Positions 1 through 8,048 of a stretch of DNA of 64,000 nucleotides are shown piece by piece (position 1 is the stretch's first letter; each line of letters opens with the position of its first letter). Below the pieces are notes generated by a model, which worked only from the letters and a program-made list of their open reading frames with translations, had not been told where the DNA came from and ran no database searches. This stretch comes from Hemibagrus wyckioides. Lineage: Eukaryota; Chordata; Actinopteri; Siluriformes; Bagridae. Location: NCBI RefSeq assembly GCF_019097595.1, contig NC_080735.1, forward strand, positions 1,099,817-1,163,816. The letters are read 5' to 3'. The position numbers and the translations under genes are program-made.

Positions 1-558
1 GCCATCACAGCTAAGTTTAATGACTACTTGTATGGCGTGGACTTCACGGTCGTGATGGATAGTAACCCCCTGACGTATATTCTGACTTCTGCAAAGCTTG
101 ATGCAACAAGCTACCGTTGGCGTTCTAGCTTGTCAACTTACACTTTTAAACTGCAGTATAGGGCTGGTAGTCAAAATCGAGATGCTGATGGACTTTCACG
201 GCATCCACATGGTGAGTTGTTGGATGATCTTGTTTCTCAAAAGGAGAGGGAGAGGATTAGACAATTTACTCTCCAACACCTTGCTGAGCCTGATAACGAG
301 TCAGCTGTTACGGCAGATGTAGTGAAGGCGATCCGTGAGAGACATCAAGTGATTGGGTCACCTGAAGAGTCTGGGTTGACACACACTTCAATTAGGCTGG
401 TGGAATCTCTTACTAATTCTGATGATGTTTTGCCAGCAGGGTTCCAACATGAAGATGAACATGGTCTACCTGACCTCCCTCATCTGTCAGAGGCTGCATT
501 GTTGAAGCTGGCAAGACATGCCCATGTAAAGACTGAACTGTATACTGTAATGTGGTAG
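1..558 (+). pseudogene. Ty3/gypsy retrotransposon pol fragment (RNase H end)
   Basis: The reading frame is open from base 1 to a TAG at 556-558 and has no start of its own, so it is the 3' part of a longer pol frame cut by the window edge. Residues 1-60 carry the end of a Ty3/gypsy RNase H domain: a DYLYG block, SNPLTYIL (family form is close to DNNPLTYVL), KLDAT, a YRAGSQN block and DADGLSRHP, the usual close of RNase H before the tether to integrase. The following 115 or so residues are hydrophilic linker-like sequence. No integrase zinc finger or DDE core follows, so the element is truncated or rearranged after 558. In the living element the product degrades the RNA strand during reverse transcription. 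The call is firm at family level; the exact lineage is not determined. Confidence 0.85.
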
Positions 559-857
559 GATTTTGTGTTTCTTTTCTTTTCTCTTGTTGTCTTCCCCAGG
601 GAAATATATCTGAATTTATACAGTTTTCCTAAATTGTTACAGTATTTTTTTGTTATTTTATTAATACAACAAATTTTAATTGACATGATCATTGTCTTGT
701 CTTCCTTTGCATCACTGTTACCAAACCTGTCTCTTGAGCGAACTAATACTTCTTCTGATGATTGGCCCAAATCTAAGAATAGCACATCCCTTCATGTTTT
801 TCCCATTGGCCACTAAACAGAACAGGGGGTTTTAGTTGTGCTACCTCGTGTGTTACA
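559..857. other. AT-rich flank, no recognised feature
   Basis: About 300 bases of AT-rich sequence between the gypsy fragment and the minisatellite. I see no domain, RNA gene or repeat. It may be decayed retroelement sequence, but nothing in it shows that. Confidence 0.5.
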
Positions 858-1124
858 GACAGAAACAGTGTGTGTGTGTGTGATGGACAGAAACAGTGTG
901 TGAGTGTGTGTGTGTGATGGACAGAAACAGTGTGTGTGTGTATGTGTGTGTGATGGACAGAAACAGTGTGTGTGTGTATGTGTGTGTGATGGACAGAAAC
1001 AGTGTGTGTGTGTGTGTGATTGACAGAAACAGTGTGTGTGTGTGTGTGTGTGTGTGTGATGGACAGAAACAGTGTGTGTGTGTGTCTGTGATGGACAGAA
1101 ACTGTGTGTGTATGTGATGGACAG
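858..1124. repeat. TG-rich minisatellite, block 1
   Basis: About nine copies of a cassette made of GATGGACAGAAAC followed by a (TG)n run. The period varies from roughly 25 to 37 bases because the TG run varies. Frames through it translate to His-Thr or Cys-Val runs on either strand and are not genes. Alternating purine-pyrimidine TG runs are a classic Z-DNA-prone and slippage-prone sequence. Confidence 0.95.
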
Positions 1125-1361
1125 TGTTGGAAACACTTTTTCCTTGTCGAAGCAGAGACTTGGATGACTACAGCGACGCACAGTGAGTTCTCAATAAAGA
1201 GTAGTTTTTTTCCTGTTCTTGTTGTGCTCTTAGAAGAGCCTGAGCTAGCTGTCCTAAAGTTTCGGTAGACAATGGCGGAACTACTTCAGGGTTGTGGTCG
1301 GGCTAAGAAGAAGCAGAATTATGCATAGTATTTCTTCTACTATCTTGCAACTTGCAAAACA
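1125..1361. other. Unique spacer between minisatellite blocks
   Basis: Non-repetitive sequence that contains AATAAAGA near 1193 followed by a T run. It could be an LTR remnant belonging to the gypsy fragment at the left edge (it follows a TGTTGG start and has a polyadenylation-like signal), but I see no matching second copy, so this is only a suggestion. Confidence 0.3.
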
Positions 1362-1714
1362 GTGTGTGATGGACAGAAACAGTGTGTGTGTGTGATGGAC
1401 AGAAACTGTGTGTGTGTGTGTGTGATGGACAGAAACAGTGTGTGTGTGTGATGGACAGAAACTGTATGTGTGTATGTGTGTGATGGACAGAAACAGTGTG
1501 TGTGTGTGATGGACAGAAACTGTGTGTGTGTGTGTGTGTGATGGACAGAAACAGTGTGTGTGTGTGATGGACAGAAACTGTGTGTGTGTGTGTGTGTGAT
1601 GGACAGAAACAGTGTGTGTGTATGTGTGTGATGGACAGAAACAGTGTGTGTGTGTGATGGACAGAAACAGTGTGTGTGTGTGTGTGAGTGATGGACAGAA
1701 ACTGTGTGTGTGTG
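1362..1714. repeat. TG-rich minisatellite, block 2
   Basis: About twelve copies of the same GATGGACAGAAAC plus (TG)n cassette. For most of the block two versions alternate: GAAACAG with a short TG run, then GAAACTG with a longer TG run. This gives a two-cassette higher-order period near 58 bases, which block 1 lacks. Confidence 0.95.
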
Positions 1715-2125
1715 TAGCTGAATGGCACATGATCACTCGCGTTTCGCCGCAGACCGAACGGTGTGTAACGTCATATATACAAACTGTCACTGACCATCCT
1801 GTACACAGCGCTAACATTTAGTTATGCAGAAATTATTCATATAGATAAAATATCCATACTTTTTTTTAATGTCTTTAACTTACGTGTTAGGCTGCTTGAT
1901 GATTCAGAGTAAGAACTTCATTGTATGGTGAAACACACTGTATTATCGTATTGTCCATATCTTCTTCATACCATAAATGATGTTCATATTCTACTGTATT
2001 ATTGTGTTTGGATAAGGTAGTGCCAAGTGGCCTCTCCTGTAATGGGCAAGTGCCCATGCCTAGCAAATAGCTTACACTTTATCTTAATCTCTTTCTCCAT
2101 ATAATTTATGCAAGGTTTTATTATT
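1715..2125. other. Rearranged left edge of the macrosatellite array
   Basis: The first 100 bases are unique. From about 1868 the sequence resembles pieces of the repeat unit out of normal order: 1868-1950 matches the GGCTGCTTG...ACACACTG motif found near 10288-10350 and 4620-4685, and 1975-2125 matches 9888-10100 with gaps. The roughly 550 bases that lie between these landmarks and the CA tract inside normal units are missing. Its divergence is clearly higher than between internal units, as is common for array edges. Confidence 0.65.
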
Positions 2126-2164
2126 CACACTCACACAGACACACACACAGACTCACACACACAC
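2126..2164. repeat. Degenerate (CA)n tract at array start
   Basis: Interrupted CA-rich tract immediately before the first full unit. It occupies the position held by the long pure (CA)n tract at every other unit boundary, but has CT interruptions. Confidence 0.85.
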
Positions 2165-2364
2165 CTGTGTGAACTGAACTGTTCTAAACTGGATCTTAAA
2201 CACTCAGTTCAATTCAATATTCATCCATGTCTATAGCACCAGCCACTTTATAAGTGTTTACATGCCGTTTCTGAACATTTACTCAATCGCTGCTGTTTCT
2301 GTTTTTGTCCACATTTCAAAGTGCCACCAACTGCTGCAATTACAGAAGCTATTAGAGCGGGTAA
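2165..2364. other. Unit head, between (CA)n and Tc1-like A
   Basis: About 200 bases present at the start of every unit, opening with CTGTGTGAACTGAACTG. No coding domain or RNA gene is seen. Confidence 0.6.
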
Positions 2365-2917
2365 ACTAAGTATTGAACACGTCAATGTTTGTCTCAGTAA
2401 ATATATTTCTAAAGGTGCAATTGACATGAAATGTTCACCAGATGTTGGTAAGAACCCATGCAGTCCACACATGTGAGGAAATGAAACCACAGACATCCAT
2501 AAATGAAGTTGTGTGTAATAATGTGAAATGACACAGGGAAACGATATTGAACGCGCTTAGTGAAATTTCTTTAATACTTAGCACAAGAGCCTTTGTCGGT
2601 AAAGACAGCTTCAAGACGCCTCTTGTATGGAGAGAGTAGTTGCATGCATTGCTCAGGTGTGATTTTGGCCCATTCTTTCACACAGACAGTCTTGAAAGCT
2701 TGAAGGCTCCGTGGGCCTCTTCTCTGAACTCTGACCATTAGTTCTTTCCATAGATTTTCAATTGGATTCAAATCAGGTGATTGGCTGGGCCAATCTAGCA
2801 GCTTTAATTTCTTTCTCTGAAACCAGTTTTCTTGGCTTTGTGTTTGGTATCACCGTCTTGCTGAAATGTCCACCCTGGTTTCACGTTCATCGTCCTGGTA
2901 GATGGCAGCAGATTTTT
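2365..2917 (-). pseudogene. Tc1-like transposase family A, 3' half (unit 1)
   Basis: Minus-strand remnant of a fish Tc1/mariner transposase. The end near 2365 (TAAGTATTGAACACGTC) looks like the terminal inverted repeat. Reading inward on the minus strand: C-terminal residues ending GSCAKY at 2571, the block PDLNPIENLW (with the third catalytic acidic residue, the E of a DD34E core) near 2750-2785, then GWTFQQDGD with the second catalytic D near 2860-2880. A frameshift at about 2822 separates these two motifs. The first catalytic D, the DNA-binding domain and the other inverted repeat are absent. The remnant continues past the L2 insertion as 3797-3830. In a living element this enzyme cuts and pastes DNA at TA sites; here it cannot work. 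Confidence 0.88.
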
Positions 2918-3360
2918 GTAATGTCTTACTGTCTGGATGTTCCAGTAGGAGCATACACAAGCTCCAGGTAGTCCAGAATGCAGCAGCTAGAGTCCTAACT
3001 AGAACCAGAAAATATGAGCACATCACTCCTATTTTAGCCACACTACATTGGCTCCCAGTCAAATTTCGCATTGATTATAAAATACTGTTACTAACCTGTA
3101 AAGCACTAAATGGTCTCACGCCACAGTACCTGAGCGATCGTTTAGTCTTTTATGATCCGCCACGCCTACTCCGATCAAAGGGTGCTGGTTACTTGGTAGT
3201 ACCTCAAGTAGCAAAGGCTACAGCAGGGGGCGGAGCTTTCTCTTTCAAAGCCCCACAGTTATGGAACAGCCTTCCAATTAGTGTTGGGGATTCAGACACA
3301 GTCTCAGTGTTTAAGTCCAGGCTGAAGACACATTTGTTTAGTCGAGCTTTTAATGTATAG
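2918..3360 (+). pseudogene. L2 ORF2 C-terminal domain (fragment)
   Basis: Open frame of about 148 codons inside the L2 insertion, ending at TAG 3358-3360. It shows the conserved region downstream of the L2 reverse transcriptase core: FCNVLLSGC, VQNAAARVLTRTR, ITPILATLHWLPV, ALNGLTPQYL, then the LWNSLP block and a basic end. No stop or frameshift is seen, which agrees with a young insertion. The reverse transcriptase catalytic motifs and the endonuclease lie in the missing 5' part, so the fragment is dead on arrival. In phase, the frame reads back a few codons into the Tc1 flank through the shared GATTTTT. Confidence 0.9.
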
Positions 3361-3796
3361 TTTTCTTAGGTAAAGGAGCAGATCTGGAAGGTTCATGGTC
3401 ATAGAGTGTTTGGTGTACTGGGATGTGTTGGATGCTGTCATCTTACCACCCTCGCAAGTCGCTCAGGTTTGCTGACTGTGAAGTGGTCGGATGCTTTATG
3501 TCCCGGGAAGCCTTCATGTCTGTGACCTTCTGGCTCTCCCTTTTAGTTATGCTGTCATAGCTAGTCTTGCCGGAGTCCCTGCCTGCACTTTACACTTAAT
3601 TCTACACTGTCTTTAAGCATCACATGATCAGAAACTTAGTATCTTAGTTAATTAGTTATTTTTATTTTTTATTTCTTATTATTATCTTTCATTTTCCCCT
3701 CCTTTTTCTCTGTTTTCTTCTTTTGTAAAGCTGCTTTGAGACAATGTTCATTGTAAAAGGCGCTATACAAAATAAACTGAATTGAATTGAATTGAA
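2918..3796 (+). mobile_element. L2-type LINE, 5'-truncated, present only in unit 1
   Basis: Insertion of about 879 bases in the T-run of the Tc1-like A remnant; every other unit reads straight through this point. It holds the C-terminal end of ORF2, a 3' UTR, and the teleost L2 3' tail (GCTGCTTTGAGACAATG near 3729, then repeats of TTGAA). The 5' junction shares GATTTTT with the target: that stretch fits both the Tc1 sequence and the L2 frame, where it encodes the start of the DFCNVLLSGC block. This is the pattern of 5'-truncated target-primed insertion joined by microhomology. A T-run beyond the tail may hold a short target-site duplication. Confidence 0.92.
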
Positions 3797-3830
3797 TTTT
3801 TTTTATGAAGAATGCCTGGGTAGATTTTTC

Positions 3831-4114
3831 AGTGGAGACGTATTCTCTGGAGTGATGAATTAGAGCAGAGACTGCGAGCCAGGCCTTCTCATGTAACATC
3901 AGTGCCTGACCTCACAAATGCGCTTCTAGAGCAATGTTGAAAGATTCCATAAATACACTCCTAAACCTTGTGGAAAGCCTTCCTAGAAGAGTTGAAGCTG
4001 TCATAGCTGCAAGGAGAACTCCATATTAGACCGTGCGGCTTAAGAATGGGATGTCATTCAAGTTGATGTGCACGTAAAGGCGGGCGTCCCAAAACTTTTG
4101 GCCGTGAAGTGTAT
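3831..4114 (+). pseudogene. Tc1-like transposase family B, C-terminal piece (unit 1)
   Basis: Plus-strand remnant of a second Tc1-like family. The reading frame gives RILWSDE joined directly to LEQRLRARPSHVTS, then VPDLTNALLEQ, a stop, and in another frame NTLLNLVESLPRRVEA and VIAARRTPY before TAG near 4029. Full-length relatives have WSDESRF near the first catalytic D and PIEHLWDELE near the catalytic E some 150 residues later. Here the two similar W-x-DE sites are fused and the core between them is gone, as in a MITE-like internal deletion. The end at 4085-4114 (CGTCCCAAAACTTTTGGCCG) resembles the inverted repeat. Confidence 0.82.
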
Positions 4115-4695
4115 ATCCAAATAGTGCTTACCTTGCTCATCTCCACTTGTTGCAAGTCTATTCGTTTTACTGAACTCTATTAATATTCCAAACACAAAGT
4201 TTTGAAGCGCGCCTAGGGTTAGGCACGCTAAGGGAAAACATCCCCACCTAGTGGGGAGCACACGCAAGTCCACAGGAATAAAACGACAAATCCATTAAAC
4301 ACGCTACAACAACATTTTGTATAACATACCTGCCCAGTGTAGATAGAACACGTGGGAATAAGGATTTCGTTGCATGGAGGATAAATGAGTTGTACATAAA
4401 ACTCAAGATAACACACCAATTAATTAGGATTGTGACCAAGTCTTAATAACTCAAGATGAAAGCACACATTCAGCGCCCAACACACATTACCAGTTCCCCA
4501 ACAGGTTCAGCACAGAATAAATCCAGAATAAAACAGTTATTAGTGTGTTTCAGAGTGTGAAATTATGAATTTTTAATTCACACCTTGTTTCTTCCAATGA
4601 TTCTCATTTCATGTCCTTAACTTACGTGTTCGGCTGCTTGCCGATTCACAGAGTGAGACCTTGATTGTATGGTGAAACACACTGTTTGTTTACAG
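4115..4695. other. Unit spacer, partly paralogous to the 7776-8048 segment
   Basis: 4115-4215 is a diverged copy of 7785-7920 in the same unit (shared TGTTGCAAGTCTATT and AGTTTTGAAGCG). The GGCTGCTTG motif near 4632 is likewise related to 10288 and 1890. Between them, 4230-4440 has a minus-strand donor-like CAG|GTATGT at 4324-4329, with open frames upstream of it that I do not recognise. No gene is called. Confidence 0.5.
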
Positions 4696-4908
4696 GTCAG
4701 GACTCTCAAGTTCCTGCACACCAAACTGGCTCATCCATGTCTATACGGTGTGCACTGGTGTGCAGTAGAGTTGGAACCGGAAGGGGCCACCCCCAAACTG
4801 TTCCCACAAAGGTGGGAGCATGAAATTGTCCAAAGTTCTTTTCCCTGTAACTCAGGCACTGAATTCAATGATTTGGAGGGGTGTCCCAAAACTTTTGCCA
4901 ATATAGTC
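4696..4908 (-). pseudogene. Tc1-like transposase family B, middle piece (unit 1)
   Basis: Minus-strand remnant of the family B transposase. The translation includes LDNFMLPPLWEQFG, then FQLYCTPVHTV, a stop, and TWMSQFGVQELE. In relatives the second block reads FQHDCAPVHKA, so the second catalytic Asp is replaced by Tyr. One end (4880-4908, GTGTCCCAAAACTTTTGCC) looks like the terminal inverted repeat, joined to the coding piece across an internal deletion. With the C-terminal and N-terminal pieces elsewhere in the unit, three separate parts of one transposase family are present, in different orientations. Confidence 0.78.
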
Positions 4909-5228
4909 AAGATAGATATAAAGCAATTAATACATGAATATGTTAATCAATTAGTTGATTTATTAATGAGCGTAATTATTTCATTGCGTATTTTATTATT
5001 ATTCATCATTGATTAATAAAACAAACAAACAAAAAAACATGATCCTAATAAATAAATGTACACACCTCTCTTAAGGCGCTCATACTCCGGATAGGTCCGA
5101 CCTCTCCATACAGATGATAGGCTAGCGCCTTATGCAAACCCTCTGCGGATTGGACAGTTGAACCGTCAGTCAACACGACAAACAAAGGTAAGAAAAACAA
5201 AAAAAAAAGAAAGTCCAGTCAGCGGATG
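4909..5228. other. Unit spacer, partly paralogous to 9045-9112
   Basis: AT-rich start, then 5088-5165 is a diverged copy of the segment near 9040-9112 (shared GATAGGCT and CTCTGCGGATTGGACA). No gene is seen. Confidence 0.5.
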
Positions 5229-5490
5229 AGCGCGAGTCCGCTGAGAATCGGCTGAATCAGTGGATGAACCGGATCCGAGAGTCCGCTGAGAATCGGCTGA
5301 ATCAGTGGATGAACCGGATCCGAGAGTCCGCTGAGAATCGGCTGAATCAGCGGATCAACCGGATCCGAGAGTCCGCTGAGAATCGGCTGAATCAGTGGAT
5401 GAACCGGATCCGAGAGCCCGCTGAGAATCGGCTGAATCAGTGGATGAACCGGATCCGAGAGTCCGCTGAGAATCAGCTGAATCAGTGGAT
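5229..5490. repeat. 45-bp VNTR, 6 copies (unit 1)
   Basis: Tandem copies of a 45-base motif that begins GAGTCCGCTGAGAATCGGCT. Each copy holds the palindrome CGGATCCG, and some copies hold an 8-base inverted repeat (TCCGCTGA and TCAGCGGA, 12 bases apart). Since 45 is 15 codons, changes in copy number never shift frame: 15-residue repeat peptides (NRIRESAENRLNQWM on plus, HPLIQPILSGLSDPV on minus) stay open on both strands. Those frames are a by-product of the period, not evidence of a gene. Confidence 0.96.
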
Positions 5491-6067
5491 GAGCACGGTA
5501 GCAGCCATAGGACAAATATGAATGGGATGAATTTAGACCTCGGACTCATGAATCGTGAGTTAATTTGCAGAATCAGATAATTTGACTCAGGTGAGTCAGT
5601 CAGGGCCGGTACTAAACGCCACTGACCAAGTCCTGACACGTTGTAAACACTAAATATGAGCTTGCTGCCAGCATTAATGACCGGATTAAAAATAGTTGCG
5701 ACTAAATATGTCAATAAATTCATAAATAAATCCTTGGAATTCTTGCCCTTACTTGGTAGTCGCAGGCGCTAGGTCAAAGCTGGTCCCTAAGTCGTGATGA
5801 AACTTGGAGCAGCGTAACACGTGAGAAACTTACTCCTAGCCTGTGGGTGAGAGTAAAATCGCTTTAAACTCCAACTCATGACCAGTGACCACACGAGAGA
5901 GATACCCAAGCTAACGGATATCTTGGTGGAAGCCCCTGAGAGGAAGGTGATGTTTTTCCTATAAATAGAAGCTTTATTGATCAGTTTTATGTACTGTATG
6001 ACCTCACATTTATGCTATTCTTATGATGTTTGCAGATTTTATTAAATTAAATTTAAAGTGTTAATCA
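5491..6067. other. Unit spacer, partly paralogous to 9160-9405
   Basis: 5615-5700 and 5760-5875 are diverged copies of 9158-9250 and 9285-9400 (shared CTGACCAAGTCC, GGTCAAAGCTGG, GGAGCAGCGTAACACGTGAG). The rest, 5880-6067, is unit-specific and includes a TATAAATAG at about 5961 that has no transcript to go with it. No gene is seen. Confidence 0.5.
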
Positions 6068-6609
6068 TCATGTCTTGAGTATATCTATATCAGTGACCTC
6101 TGTCCCATGTGATATAACTAAATCTAGCGTATGATTAAAACGATGAGTCGGTCTAGTGACGTTTTGTCTAACCCCAAAGGAATTTAGTAAATCCGGAAAC
6201 CAGAGTCCTAAAGCATCATTAGCATGGTCTACATGAATGTTAAAGTCTCCTACAATCATCACTTTGTCAAAATGAATCAATAGGTCAGAGAGTAAATGTG
6301 CAAACTCTTGAAGAAAATCACCGTAGGGCCCCGGGGGTCTGTACACGGTGGCCAGGGCAAGAGATAGCAGGGATTTATTATGCATGTCTGTGAGTGCTAC
6401 ATTAAGGACAAGCACTTGGAATTAAACCTGGGTCCTGTTGTCTGAGCAACGGTAAGAGAATTGTCATAGGTAGTGGCAACACCACCTCCACCACCAGTCT
6501 GACGGGGCTCATGCTTATAGGAATATTCTGACGGAGTAGACTCATTCAGACCAATGTGGTCATTTGGTCTAAGCCAGGTTTCAGTAAGGTAGAGCGCATC
6601 AAGACTCTT
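6068..6609 (-). pseudogene. L2-type LINE endonuclease fragment (unit 1)
   Basis: Minus-strand remnant of the APE-like endonuclease domain that nicks DNA to prime L2 insertion. In order it shows LYLTETWLRPND (catalytic Glu), a glycine-rich GGGGGVA loop, then after a frameshift near 6405 ATVYRPPGPYGDFL, VMIVGDFNIHVD (catalytic Asp and Asn) and FNHTLDLVIS. The frame stops at 6068, before the SDH block expected at the domain end, and the N-terminal start of ORF2 is missing. Its upstream edge abuts the 3' tail of the neighbouring L2 reverse transcriptase piece, so the two do not belong to one continuous element. Confidence 0.88.
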
Positions 6610-7593
6610 CTTCAATTCAACTTTATTTGTATAGTGCTTTTAACAAAGAGCATTGTCTCGAAGCAGCTTTAGATACGAAACAAGAAACATACAAACAGTC
6701 CTAGATGTTACCCCAAGTGACCTGAGGCGACTGTGGCAAGGAAAAACTCCCTTAGATGGTATGAGGAAGAAACCTTGAGGGGAACCAGACTCAAAAGGGA
6801 ACCCATCCTCATTTGGGTGACACAGGAGCGTGTGATATGAACACTGTCCTTTCTGCATTCATGTATAGTCAATCGTGTGAGGCAGATACAGCATGTGCAC
6901 AGTGTTGTGGAAAATTAATAAAGAGATTGTTGTGGTCCACATAGGGTTGGCGGCGTGGCTTTGAATACCCCAGTCGTCACAAAGCCGAACCCGGCTGGAG
7001 CTGGTCCATCTCTGGATGCCACTGGAGCTGGCACGATCTCCGGATGCCTCTGGATGGGTAGAAGAAGGGAAACAAGTGGGAAGTAATTAGCGTAGCTGCT
7101 GTTCATAATATGAGCTGAATTGTGAGAGCTTGTGTGCGCTGGTTTGTGGACCAATAAGTAATATGTCTGTCTTATCAGAATTTAGTAATAGAAAATGATC
7201 AGTAGTCATCCGATCTTTCATATCTTTAACACACTCGGTTAATCTGGACTGAAATGAGATATTTCATCTGGTTTTGATGAGATATATAACTGGGTATGGT
7301 CAGCATAACAATGGAAAGTAGTCCCATGCCATCTAATGATGTTACCCAGGGGAAAGCATGTAAAGTGAGAAAAGCAGAGGTCCTAAAACTGACCCTTGTG
7401 GGACCCCGTAGTTCACTGGCACTACACTGGACAGTTCTCCATGTAAATCTACAAAATGGTATGGATCAGACCGGTAGGATCTCAACCATTTTAATGCCTG
7501 TCCCTGCATACCTGTGTGACTTTGTAAGCCATCTACGAGAATGTTATGATCTGTAGTGTGGAATGCAGCACTAAGATCAAGCAGGACTAAAAT
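6610..7593 (-). pseudogene. L2-type LINE reverse transcriptase piece, 3' UTR and tail (unit 1)
   Basis: Minus-strand, 5'-truncated L2. From 7593 downward: [20 protein letters not shown] (RT region A), [32 protein letters not shown] (region B), a frameshift near 7345, then [18 protein letters not shown] at about 7265-7310. The catalytic YADD box is YADH, so the polymerase is inactive. LLNSDKTDILLIGP follows near 7150-7190. Below that come the 3' UTR and the tail, which reads ...ACAAATAAAGTTGAATTGAAG on minus at 6610-6640. The 5' edge joins the family B Tc1-like N-terminal piece. Confidence 0.9.
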
Positions 7594-7775
7594 GGAAAGT
7601 GGAAGCAATTGGGAACAAGAGCAACTCGGCCCACGGAGCGGTAGTCCACGTAAAATCACAGATCACAGATCACGCTGAGGAGCACGGTGCGCAGAAGGCG
7701 CCGACTTTCTGCAGAGTCAATGGCTACAGACCTCCAAACGTTGTGTGGCCTTCAGAGTAGTGTCCCAAAACATTT
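7594..7775 (+). pseudogene. Tc1-like transposase family B, N-terminal piece (unit 1)
   Basis: Plus-strand remnant of the paired helix-turn-helix region that binds the transposon ends. It begins with AIGNKSNSAH and, after small indels, reads LSAESMATDLQTLCGLQSS; relatives read LSAESIATDLQTSCGLQIS. After CGLQSS it jumps to GTGTCCCAAAACATTTAAAG, an inverted-repeat-like end, so most of the transposase is deleted. The sequence just right of this end matches the sequence just right of the C-terminal piece at 4114. Confidence 0.75.
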
Positions 7776-8048
7776 AAAGTCATAAAGTGTATGTACAAAT
7801 AGTGCTTACTTTGCTCATCTGCATTTGTTGCAAGTCTATTGGTTCTACTGTACTCTATTCATTTTCCAAACACTATAATGGCTTATCTGTACTCATGACT
7901 TGAAGTTTTGAAGCGTGCCTTCAATTTGATGAAAGCTCATGTAGAAACACCATACCACTAAGCCATCAGCTGTCTTAGATTGCACTACCTTGTCTTGTAC
8001 AGGCAGGGCACCGACTTAGAGCAACGTCAGGGGTGTATTCTGTACCTG
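7776..8048. other. Unit spacer, paralogous to 4115-4215
   Basis: Flank of the family B N-terminal piece. 7785-7920 is the partner of the segment at 4115-4215, with one insertion of about 25 bases. No gene is seen. Confidence 0.5.

Noticed and set aside
858..1714. Open frames of His-Thr or Cys-Val runs across the TG minisatellite
   Set aside because: Low-complexity translation of (TG)n/(CA)n, present on both strands and in several phases.
2571..2771. A small intact gene of 66 codons repeated in every unit
   Set aside because: It is the C-terminal end of the Tc1-like A transposase and starts inside the LNPIENLW motif; it has no start of its own.
5229..5490. CRISPR-like regular repeats
   Set aside because: The copies are directly tandem with no spacers, in a eukaryotic genome, with no cas genes.
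5955..5975. TATAAATAG as a core promoter on the plus strand
   Set aside because: A TATA-like string is common in AT-rich spacers, and no gene or exon signal follows on that strand; only antisense L2 lies downstream.
6640..6858. Minus-strand 72-codon frame and similar short frames in the L2 3' UTR
   Set aside because: They fall in the non-coding 3' UTR and tail of the L2 piece, which is conserved among teleost L2 copies as DNA, not as protein.
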